Source: Clostridia bacterium
GTDB taxonomy: Bacteria > Bacillota > Clostridia > Oscillospirales > Acutalibacteraceae
DNA: 15,597 nt
NCBI GenBank assembly: GCA_017454565.1
Contig: JAFTCS010000267.1
Span: 1 to 15,597 of the forward strand
Reading direction: 5' to 3'
The position numbers were made by a program, and so were the translations under genes. Positions 1-6,431 of this stretch are shown in pieces; position 1 is the first letter of the stretch, and every line of letters starts with the position of its first letter. Below the pieces are notes generated by a model. The model did no database searches. It was not told the origin of the DNA and was given only the letters and a program-made list of their open reading frames with translations.

Positions 1-287
1 ACAACGCCATAAAATACTCCGATGAACACGGGAAAATATCCGCAAGGCTGTATATGCACTCCAACAAAAGGATCATTGAAGTATACAACACCGGCACAGG
101 AGTACCTAAGGACCAACTCAACAAGATATTCGAGCGCTTTTACCGCCGTGACGAAGCGCGCAACAGCAAAAGCGGCGGCTACGGTCTGGGGCTTGCCATC
201 GCAAAGGCAAGTGTTGAAGCTCACGGCGGCAGGATAACGGCACAGAGCGAATACGGTAAATGGATGAAATTTACCGTAACCCTATAA
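1..287 (+). CDS. Sensor histidine kinase, C-terminal ATP-binding end (5' truncated)
   Basis: This is the last ~95 residues of a two-component sensor kinase; the start lies outside the window. Read from base 3, it begins with the N-box (NAIKYS). It continues with the G1 box NTGTGVP, the F-box (IFERFYRRDEARN) and the G2 box GLGLAIAK, and ends with a typical GHKL C-terminus (AHGGRITAQSEYG) before TAA at 285-287. These motifs form the HATPase_c fold that binds ATP and phosphorylates the dimerisation-domain histidine. The first G1 residue is Asn rather than Asp, which I believe is common in Firmicute kinases, so the domain is probably active. The sensor part and any cognate regulator would lie upstream and are not visible, so the signal cannot be named. 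A 177-bp gap and a separate promoter divide it from the ATPase gene, so a functional link to calcium transport is only a possibility. Confidence 0.93.
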   Translation, partial: NAIKYSDEHGKISARLYMHSNKRIIEVYNTGTGVPKDQLNKIFERFYRRDEARNSKSGGYGLGLAIAKASVEAHGGRITAQSEYGKWMKFTVTL

Positions 288-363
288 CAGACTTTTTGCA
301 GCAGGCTGACCTTATCTGAACACAAAAATTTACAAATGTTGAACATAGATTTTCAAAGTATTA

Positions 364-392
364 TTGATTTTCTTGTTGAAATAATATAAAAT
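364..392 (+). promoter_or_regulatory. Putative sigma-A promoter of the calcium ATPase gene
   Basis: TTGATT at 364-369 and TAAAAT at 387-392 are separated by 17 bp, in an AT-rich stretch before the ATPase gene. A TATAAA at 385-390 is an alternative -10. Transcription would start near 399, leaving a ~65-nt leader. Nothing clearly riboswitch-like was seen in that leader. The rest of the 288-464 gap holds no recognisable gene. Confidence 0.5.
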
Positions 393-464
393 ATATTTCA
401 GATAGCAGCGCTTTCACGAACGGTAAAAAGCAGCTGCACAAAATAACCGAAAAGAGGCAGGACT

Positions 465-3083
465 ATGCAAAGCTACAAAGGACTTACTCAAAAAGAAGCC
501 GATGAACGGCTTGCCAAAAACGGGCGGAATTGTCTCAAGGAAGAGAAGCCCAAGACCGTGTTCAGAATGTTCCTTGAACAGATCCTCAATTTCACCAACG
601 CTATCTTAGCGGCAGCGATCATAATCTCCCTTATTCTGCACGACTACGGAGAAGCTATCATCATGCTTGTCATAGTCATTGCCAACGCAATAATCGGCGT
701 GGTACAGGAGGGCAAGGCTCAGAAAGCACTTGACGCTCTGAAAAAAATGTCCGTGCTCAAAGCCACTGTCATCCGCGACGGAGAAACTAAAGAGATCTCA
801 TCGGAAGAGCTTGTTGTGGGCGATATTGTTGTGCTTGAAGCAGGCAAACAGGTTCCGGCCGACCTAAAGCTGCTGGAAACCGCCCGCCTTATGATAGACG
901 AGAAGGCTCTTACGGGTGAATCCGTTGCCGTCGAAAAGGACGAAAAGTTCGTTCCCAACGAAAAGACAGGTATAGGCGACAGGCTTGACCTTGCATATAT
1001 GACCACCATAGTAACCTACGGACGAGGTGTCGGCGAAGTCGCTCACACCGGAATGGACACCGAGATCGGCAAGATCGCAGATATGGTCGGCAAGGAAAAG
1101 GACAAGCCCTCTCCTTTGCAGAAGGGTATGGACGGTCTCAGCCGTGTGCTGGGTATCGGCGTTATCGTTATCTGTGCCATAGTTTTCGGAATTGGTCTTA
1201 TTCAGGGCAGAGAGGTGCTCCCCCTGCTTGAAACGGCTGTTTCTTTAGCTGTTGCGGCTATTCCGGAGGGCATACCTACCATTGTTACCATTGTTTTGGC
1301 GCTGGGCATGCAGCGTATGGCAAAGGTCAACGCCATTGTCAAAAACATGCCTGCCGTTGAAACCTTAGGCGCTGTCAGTTATGTCTGCTCCGATAAGACA
1401 GGCACTCTGACCCAGAACAAGATGACGGTGGTACGCGCCTTTGAAAGCGGAGAATACATTGACCTTGAAAAGCTTGACACAAAGACTCACGATATACTGC
1501 TTAAAGGCTTCATGCTCTGTAATGATGCAAGCATTGCTTCCGACGGAACAGAGGTGGGCGACCCCACCGAGACCGCTCTTGTCGCCTTTGCAAAGCGTTA
1601 CGGCATTGAAAAATCCGACACCGAAAAGATAAACCCGAGAATAAACGAAAAAGCCTTTGACTCAGACAGAAAGCTTATGACTACCGTTCACACCCTGTCT
1701 GACGGCAAGTGTATCTCCTATACCAAAGGCTCAACCGATGAGCTTCTTTCACGGTGCAGCCATATTATGATAAACGGCAAGGTAAAGGAGATCGGTGCCG
1801 GTGATATCGCCCTCATCAACAAGACCATGTCGGAGATGTCAAACGACGCTCTTCGCGTACTGTCACTCGCCATCCGCGAGGACAACAAAGAGGCTGTGGA
1901 GCAGAATCTAACCTACATCGGCATGATCGGTATGATCGACCCCGAAAGACCCGAGGTAGTAAACTCCATAAAGACCTTCAAGAAAGCCGGCATCAAGACT
2001 GTTATGATAACCGGCGACCACAAAGATACCGCCCTTGCCATCGCAAAAAAGCTTGGTATTGCCGAAAAGCCCTCCGAGTGCATTATGGGACACGAGCTTG
2101 ACGAGCTGACTGACGAGGAACTGAAGGAAAAGGCTCCCGGACTCTCCATCTTTGCACGAGTCTCACCCGAACACAAGGTCAAGATCGTAAAGGCTATACA
2201 GGCAAACGGCAATATTGCCAGCATGACCGGCGACGGCGTAAACGACGCTCCCTCACTTAAAGCCGCAGACGTGGGCGTTGCCATGGGTATCACCGGCACA
2301 GACGTTGCCAAGGGTGCTGCCGATATCGTCCTCCAGGACGACAAATTCACGACTATCGAAAAGGCCGTAAAGGAAGGCCGCAATATCTATGAGAATGTCA
2401 AGAAATCCATTCTCTTTGCGCTTTCATCAAACGTCAGTGAGATACTGGTCATGTTTGCAGCTATAGTTGCAGGATTTGCTGCACCGCTGCAGGCAGTGCA
2501 CATCCTCTGGATAAACCTGCTTACCGACTCTCTCCCCTGCTTTGCTCTCGGTGTAGACCCCAACTCCTCCTCCGATGTAATGAGCAAGCGCCCGCGCAAA
2601 AACGGCGAGTCAATTTTCGCCGGCGGCGGATATGCCAAGGTTGGCATTTACAGTATTGTCATCGCTCTGGTAACTCTGGTGGCTTTCCTCTTCACACCTG
2701 TCAGCAATCTTATTTCAAGCGGCGCAGGCTTCACCTTTGACGGTCTTTACAAGGCCTTCAACGACCCGGATATCCTCACCAGATCACAGACCCTTGCTTT
2801 CTGTACTCTTGCCGTAGCGGAGCTTTTCCATGCCATAGGCATGCGCGACACCGACCGTTCGATCTTCCGTTTCAACCACCTGGACAACAAGATAATGATA
2901 CTTGCATTTTTCTTTGGCATTGCAGGTCAGGTCGTTGTCACCGAAGTACCTTTCCTCATGGAGCTCTTCGGCACCTGCCGTATGACATGGGACATGTGGC
3001 TCTTCGTTATCGCCCTTTCACTTGCCCCCCTCGTTGTCCACGAGATCTGGGTACTCATCAACCGTCTCCGCCATAAGATATAA
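465..3083 (+). CDS. P-type calcium-transporting ATPase (SERCA-like, P2A)
   Basis: An 872-residue P-type ATPase, close to the length of bacterial SERCA homologues (~880-900). It couples ATP hydrolysis to export of Ca2+ across the plasma membrane. Motifs in order: actuator loop TGES at residues 150-153; M4 PEGIP at 267-271; phosphorylated Asp310 in DKTGTLT; nucleotide-domain KGST at 421-424; TGD at 516-518; hinge TGDGVNDAP from 588. The residues matching the SERCA calcium ligands are all present: Glu268 in M4, Asn656 and Glu659 in M5 (NVSE), Asn684, Thr687 and Asp688 in M6 (NLLTD), and Glu786 in M8. This favours Ca2+ at two sites over Mn2+ or a monovalent ion. About ten membrane helices are expected. 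The ATG at 465 has an AGAGG ribosome site at 453-457, seven bases upstream. The gene appears to be monocistronic, ending at a strong hairpin. The substrate is inferred from ligand residues. Confidence 0.95.
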   Translation: MQSYKGLTQKEADERLAKNGRNCLKEEKPKTVFRMFLEQILNFTNAILAAAIIISLILHDYGEAIIMLVIVIANAIIGVVQEGKAQKALDALKKMSVLKATVIRDGETKEISSEELVVGDIVVLEAGKQVPADLKLLETARLMIDEKALTGESVAVEKDEKFVPNEKTGIGDRLDLAYMTTIVTYGRGVGEVAHTGMDTEIGKIADMVGKEKDKPSPLQKGMDGLSRVLGIGVIVICAIVFGIGLIQGREVLPLLETAVSLAVAAIPEGIPTIVTIVLALGMQRMAKVNAIVKNMPAVETLGAVSYVCSDKTGTLTQNKMTVVRAFESGEYIDLEKLDTKTHDILLKGFMLCNDASIASDGTEVGDPTETALVAFAKRYGIEKSDTEKINPRINEKAFDSDRKLMTTVHTLSDGKCISYTKGSTDELLSRCSHIMINGKVKEIGAGDIALINKTMSEMSNDALRVLSLAIREDNKEAVEQNLTYIGMIGMIDPERPEVVNSIKTFKKAGIKTVMITGDHKDTALAIAKKLGIAEKPSECIMGHELDELTDEELKEKAPGLSIFARVSPEHKVKIVKAIQANGNIASMTGDGVNDAPSLKAADVGVAMGITGTDVAKGAADIVLQDDKFTTIEKAVKEGRNIYENVKKSILFALSSNVSEILVMFAAIVAGFAAPLQAVHILWINLLTDSLPCFALGVDPNSSSDVMSKRPRKNGESIFAGGGYAKVGIYSIVIALVTLVAFLFTPVSNLISSGAGFTFDGLYKAFNDPDILTRSQTLAFCTLAVAELFHAIGMRDTDRSIFRFNHLDNKIMILAFFFGIAGQVVVTEVPFLMELFGTCRMTWDMWLFVIALSLAPLVVHEIWVLINRLRHKI

Positions 3084-3103
3084 TTGCTGTTTGCTGCTTC
3101 TCT

Positions 3104-3139
3104 GGGGGAAACCCTTTTTTGAAAAAAGGGTTCTCCCCC
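3104..3139 (+). terminator. Long stem-loop terminator after the ATPase, possible dispersed element
   Basis: A near-perfect inverted repeat starts 20 bp after the ATPase stop. Five G, AAA, CCC and six T (3104-3120) pair with six A, GGG, TTCT and five C (3122-3139), with only one bulged base. In either direction the stem has a GC base and an AU-rich top. The flank runs on to CGGACCCC and an A-rich stretch (3140-3160). The shape fits a terminator for the plus strand, although a classic U-tract is absent directly after the stem. The unusually long symmetric stem also resembles intergenic repeats of Ruminococcus-like genomes, which I could not check. Confidence 0.6.
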
Positions 3140-3185
3140 GGACCCCTTTCCAAAAAAAACTTGTATTTTTATATAGGCATAATAA

Positions 3186-3216
3186 AACCACAGGCTCATC
3201 AGATGAGACTGTGGTT
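3186..3216. terminator. Bidirectional terminator between convergent units
   Basis: AACCACAG (3186-3193) pairs with CTGTGGTT (3209-3216). After one G/A mismatch, CTCAT (3195-3199) pairs with ATGAG (3203-3207) around a CAG loop. On the minus strand the stem is followed by TTTATT, seven bases past the stop of the 3223-3942 gene. On the plus strand it is followed by CTTTGTTT. It therefore fits as a terminator for the leftward unit and as a back-up for the ATPase. Confidence 0.75.
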
Positions 3217-3222
3217 CTTTGT

Positions 3223-3942
3223 TTACCAGTTTTTATTGTTCGGGTCGTTATCTGCAAATCCGTTTCCTAATCCGCTGTCAAAGCTTCCGTCAGGGAGGTC
3301 TTCAAACGGTTTGCCGGTGCCGCTGAATCCTCCATAGCTGTCATTATAGCTCCCGCTGCTCTGGCTGCCGTAATCATCCATACTTCCGAAGCTATGCTCA
3401 CCAAAACCGGTGCCTGTACTGTATGTACTGCTTTTGCCTGAACTGCCGAATGAGGTATTCTGATTGCTGTAGCCGTTATTTCCGCCGAATGAGGTGTTCT
3501 GATTGCTGTAGCCGCTGTTTCCGCCGAATGAGGTGTTCTGATTGCTGTAGCCGTTATTTCCGCCGAATGAGGTGTTCTGATTGCTGTAGCCGCTGTTTCC
3601 GCCGAATGAGGTGTTCTGATTGCTGTAGCCGCTGTTTCCGCCGAATGAGGTATTCTGATTATCGAAGGAACTGTTGTTCATCGGGTCATTTTTATTCTTG
3701 TACAGATCCATATTTTTGTATGGGTTATTCTTATTGTATTTGCCGGTGCCCTTCTTTTTGCTGGTTATTATACCAATGATAACAAGAATTATTGCAATGA
3801 TAACAGACGGAATAATTACCCATACGTTGTTGCTGCTTGTCCTTATCCTGATCTTCACCGCATTTGCACAGAGCGAAGACGACATTATCACTCCGCATGC
3901 CATAGTCAGGGCAAACATCACTCTTAATATCCGATTTTTCAC
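3223..3942 (-). CDS. Membrane-anchored protein with 13-residue SFGG/GYS tandem repeats (function unknown)
   Basis: I do not recognise this 239-residue protein. It has an N-terminal signal sequence (basic MKNR, hydrophobic core, likely cleavage after CANA at 25-28). A ~12-residue linker and a second hydrophobic helix at about 40-60 follow, then SKKKGTGK. By the positive-inside rule the rest should be cytoplasmic. The tail is low-complexity (Asn, Gly, Ser, Tyr, Phe, Gln): five complete repeats NQNTSFGGN(S/N)GYS from residue 95 and a sixth partial copy, then a Gly/Ser/Asp-rich end. The start is GTG at 3942, with GGAGG at 3951-3955 eight bases away; the ATG one base upstream is out of frame and meets a stop at once. 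It lies 35 bp downstream of the zinc-ribbon gene and is probably co-transcribed with it. The tail is reminiscent of FG or FUS-type disordered domains, which is only a compositional analogy. Confidence 0.85.
   Translation of the reverse strand: MKNRILRVMFALTMACGVIMSSSLCANAVKIRIRTSSNNVWVIIPSVIIAIILVIIGIITSKKKGTGKYNKNNPYKNMDLYKNKNDPMNNSSFDNQNTSFGGNSGYSNQNTSFGGNSGYSNQNTSFGGNNGYSNQNTSFGGNSGYSNQNTSFGGNNGYSNQNTSFGSSGKSSTYSTGTGFGEHSFGSMDDYGSQSSGSYNDSYGGFSGTGKPFEDLPDGSFDSGLGNGFADNDPNNKNW
3445..3660 (-). repeat. 39-bp in-frame tandem repeat (5 full copies plus partial)
   Basis: Units begin at plus-strand positions 3445, 3484, 3523, 3562, 3601 and 3640, exactly 39 bp apart. Each starts with GCCGAATGAGGT. 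The first five are complete and the sixth diverges after ~21 bases. Differences are few: GTT/ATT at the start of NTS, and CGCTG versus CGTTA, which switches Ser and Asn. Such a DNA-level tandem array is expected to change copy number by slippage or recombination, altering tail length by 13 residues without a frameshift. Confidence 0.95.
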
Positions 3943-3977
3943 ATTGAACTCCTCCTTTTCAGAACATCCGCATATGA

Positions 3978-4679
3978 TCAGACGAAATGGTCGTTGCCGT
4001 TAAAGTCGTAATTCCCGCCATCGCCGTATCCTCCAAGAAAACCATCCTCGCCAATGTTATTGCAGCCGATGTTGCTGTAGTCATTATTGTAGCTGTTATT
4101 ATAGCTGTTACGGTTATCATTGCAGCTGTTATTATATCCCGTATTGTTGTACCCGTTGTTATATCCGCCGTTATGGTTTACGCTGCCGGGACGATGTTCT
4201 TTACCGGAACGGATGCTGTAGCCGGTAAAGTTTTCGTCATAGTAGCGTGTCGGGTTGAAATCATCATGGTGGATAGGATGCTCATTCTCTTTTTTAGTGG
4301 TGTCGATGAACTTTGTACGGCAGAAGTTGCAGTAATTCGGTCTTGTGGGGTCGATGGGTGCTCCGCAGTTGGGGCATTTTTTCGCCACATATTTATCCGG
4401 GTCATTGGAAGGCTTGTCGCCTAAAAGGATCATATACTTTCTCATTTCGCTGTTCATTCCGTCGCTGCCGATAGAATCCGACCTGTTTGCAGCCGACTTT
4501 GCAAGAGCAACAACGATAAGAATAAATAAAACGAAACCAAGGCTCAGATATCCGTATATCATCGGATTCTGGGCTGCAAACCCGAAAAGCATTCTCCTGA
4601 TGCCCATGACTGCAAGAACAATACCAACGATCAGCACTATTACCAGTATCAGTTTCTTTTTTGACTTGCTGACCACCAT
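3978..4679 (-). CDS. Two-helix membrane protein with zinc ribbon and Asn-rich tail (function unknown)
   Basis: This 233-residue protein belongs to no family I can name. It begins with a basic stretch (SKSKKK), a helix at ~10-26, a short turn with RR, and a second helix at ~41-60. Both ends are predicted to be cytoplasmic. A zinc-ribbon motif CPNC (C102, C105) paired with CNFC (C117, C120) follows, resembling the short zinc ribbons of many Firmicute membrane proteins. From ~167 the tail is dominated by Asn, Tyr, Gly and Ser (YNNGYNN-type runs) and ends in Gly/Asp. Start: a GTG at 4685 sits one base from the AAAGGG ribosome site, whereas the ATG at 4679 is seven bases from it, so I prefer 4679. 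It is the first gene of a two-gene unit. The shared tail type suggests the two proteins act together, which is inference. Confidence 0.85.
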   Translation of the reverse strand: MVVSKSKKKLILVIVLIVGIVLAVMGIRRMLFGFAAQNPMIYGYLSLGFVLFILIVVALAKSAANRSDSIGSDGMNSEMRKYMILLGDKPSNDPDKYVAKKCPNCGAPIDPTRPNYCNFCRTKFIDTTKKENEHPIHHDDFNPTRYYDENFTGYSIRSGKEHRPGSVNHNGGYNNGYNNTGYNNSCNDNRNSYNNSYNNDYSNIGCNNIGEDGFLGGYGDGGNYDFNGNDHFV

Positions 4680-4727
4680 ATACACACCCTTTTATTGAAC
4701 GATCATTTTTTCGCTTACAACAGATTT

Positions 4728-4733
4728 ATTATA
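4728..4733 (-). promoter_or_regulatory. Extended -10 promoter of the Asn-rich membrane protein pair
   Basis: On the minus strand TGATATAAT provides a perfect TATAAT with an upstream TGn, about 50 bases before the ATG at 4679. No good -35 lies at the usual distance (TTCTGT at best), as expected for an extended -10 promoter. The 130-bp gap between this gene and the cardiolipin synthase is otherwise AT-rich and empty, apart from a weak hairpin at 4786-4810. Confidence 0.55.
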
Positions 4734-4815
4734 TCACATAATTCAATAAAACAGAATAGAAGAATACAAATTAATAGATGTTATCTGTCAGAAAAAGCCG
4801 ATTTTTGACATGCCG

Positions 4816-6414
4816 TTACATAAGCGGCGCAAAGATCTTCATTATTCCGCCCCTTATCTTATACGAAAGCCTGGTTTTCTTAATTGTCTCATAAGTGACC
4901 TCACTGCACTTCTCGAGAGTATCCTCAAAATCCTCCTCTATCTGGGGGATACAGCCGGTTTTTAACATATAGGTAGCGCATTCAAAATGATGGTAAAGAC
5001 TGCGGTAGTCAAGGTTGATAGTGCCCACAACCGCTTTTTCGTCATCGCTTACAAATACCTTGGCATGAACAAAACCGGGAGTATATTCATATATCTTCAC
5101 GCCGCAGTCCAGAAGATGCTTGTAGTGAGTTTTCGCAAGAGCGTAGGGCATTTTCTTGTCAGGTATTCCGGGAAGTATGAGCTTGACGTCTACACCTCGC
5201 TGAGCGGCGTATGTTATCGACATTTCCAGCTCATTGTCAAGGATAAGGTATGGCGTCATTATGTGAACGTAGCTCTTAGCGCGGTTAAGAATGTCCATAT
5301 AAACGGTCTCTCCCACCTTGAATTTGTCAAGAGGGCTGTCACAGTATGGAATGATATATCCGTCATTCTCCTGCGCATCCGCAAGACCGAAATACGCCGA
5401 CCAGTCCAGATCCTTTTTAAGCTCGGTAAGGTGCCACATCTGAAGGAACATGTGGGTATAGCTGTCCACCGCCTTGCCCTTTATCATCAGAGCCGTGTCC
5501 TTCCAGTGTCCGAAACGGACGATCTCATTGATATATTCATCCGCAAGGTTCACGCCTCCGTTGAAAGCCACCTTGCCGTCTATTACAAGAATCTTCCTGT
5601 GATCGCGGTAGTTGTACTGTGTAGAGATAAACGGCGTCAGCGGAGAAAACGACTTGCACTTTATGCCTAATTTTTCAAGACGCTTTGGGTAATCCGAGGT
5701 GAGTGTGGAGATCTCGCACATGCCGTCATACATAACGCGCACCTCTACCCCCTGAGCAGCCTTGTCTGCAAGTATTTTCAGGATGCTTCCCCACATCAGT
5801 CCCTCGTCAATAATGAAATACTCTAAAAATATGAATTTTTCCGCCTTTTTGAGTTCGTCAAGCATGGCTTTGAACTTGTACTCCCCCAACGGGAAAAAAG
5901 TGGCCTGTGACGCGTTGTAGATCGGAAATGTGTTGGAAAGATTAAGGTAACGGCAGAGTGAGTCAGCCGAACTTTCCACTACATCCTGATCCCTGAGAAC
6001 GGACTCCTCCTGAGCAATGGAACCCTTGGAATCCCTTATGAGCCTTTGCAGGCGTCTGCTCATGCGGCTGTGTCCGCTGTCCTTTTCGGTAAACAACAGC
6101 ATAATGGCAGCCGGAAGAGGTACCAGAGTCAGCAGGAACATCCATGTGAGTTTTGCGGATGATTCCATATCCAGCATAAAGAGGTGAAGCATTATCAGCA
6201 GAGTGAATGTGGTGGACGCCAGGGCGAAATATTCGAGGTCTTCATCGAACCAGAAAAACAGCGTGGCAAGGATAATCAGCTGAATAACCAGCAAAAGTGC
6301 GGTTATTCCGAACCGGCTGAATACTATCCTGAGCAGGCCTTTTTTCTTTTTTTTCAGAAGTCTTATTACATCCGGATTTTCCGGCTGTTTTTTCTTTTTC
6401 AAAGTGAGTTGCAC
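4816..6414 (-). CDS. cls: Cardiolipin synthase (phospholipase D superfamily)
   Basis: A membrane-bound enzyme of up to 532 residues that would condense two phosphatidylglycerol molecules to cardiolipin and glycerol. The N-terminus is strongly basic (KKKKQ, KKKKKG), followed by hydrophobic helices at about 34-56, 60-80 and 88-108. Bacterial Cls usually has two, so the third is worth noting. Two catalytic HKD motifs are complete: H272, K274 and D279 in HRKILVID with downstream GGVNLAD, and H450, K452 and D457 in HAKVFVSD with GTINLD. Length is near the ~480-510 norm plus the basic leader. The start is uncertain: the only good ribosome site, AAAGGAG (6414-6420), overlaps the GTG at 6414. A TTG at 6402, 11 bases beyond it, may be the real start (528 residues). 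It begins 17 bp after the LRR gene and is probably co-transcribed with it. Confidence 0.95.
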   Translation of the reverse strand: MQLTLKKKKQPENPDVIRLLKKKKKGLLRIVFSRFGITALLLVIQLIILATLFFWFDEDLEYFALASTTFTLLIMLHLFMLDMESSAKLTWMFLLTLVPLPAAIMLLFTEKDSGHSRMSRRLQRLIRDSKGSIAQEESVLRDQDVVESSADSLCRYLNLSNTFPIYNASQATFFPLGEYKFKAMLDELKKAEKFIFLEYFIIDEGLMWGSILKILADKAAQGVEVRVMYDGMCEISTLTSDYPKRLEKLGIKCKSFSPLTPFISTQYNYRDHRKILVIDGKVAFNGGVNLADEYINEIVRFGHWKDTALMIKGKAVDSYTHMFLQMWHLTELKKDLDWSAYFGLADAQENDGYIIPYCDSPLDKFKVGETVYMDILNRAKSYVHIMTPYLILDNELEMSITYAAQRGVDVKLILPGIPDKKMPYALAKTHYKHLLDCGVKIYEYTPGFVHAKVFVSDDEKAVVGTINLDYRSLYHHFECATYMLKTGCIPQIEEDFEDTLEKCSEVTYETIKKTRLSYKIRGGIMKIFAPLM

Positions 6415-6431
6415 TCCTTTGTATGGATTTA

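Noticed and set aside
40..287. Loss of kinase activity from Asn in the G1 box
   Set aside because: NTGxG-type G1 boxes are, to my knowledge, common among functional Firmicute sensor kinases; the other boxes are intact.
288..464. Riboswitch or terminator between the kinase and the ATPase
   Set aside because: Only tiny, tight inverted repeats such as CAGC/GCTG were found, with no conserved aptamer motif that I can recognise.
3018..3337. Short frames on both strands across the ATPase/terminator zone
   Set aside because: They run through the inverted repeat and hairpin, have no ribosome sites, and owe their length to the A/T and G/C runs.
3423..3779. Plus-strand Cys-rich repeated frame opposite the 39-bp repeats (SDCCSR..FRRMRC units)
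   Set aside because: It is the antisense reading of the repeat array. The opposite frame has a signal sequence, a good ribosome site and a terminator, while this one has no ribosome site or promoter.
4786..4810. Hairpin just after the cardiolipin synthase stop as a terminator
   Set aside because: The stem is TGTC/GACA plus AT pairs with a bulge, and no U-tract follows on the minus strand; it is too weak to call.
4987..5670. 227-residue plus-strand frame inside the cardiolipin synthase gene
   Set aside because: It lies entirely antisense to a gene with two intact HKD motifs, and I recognise no domain in it.
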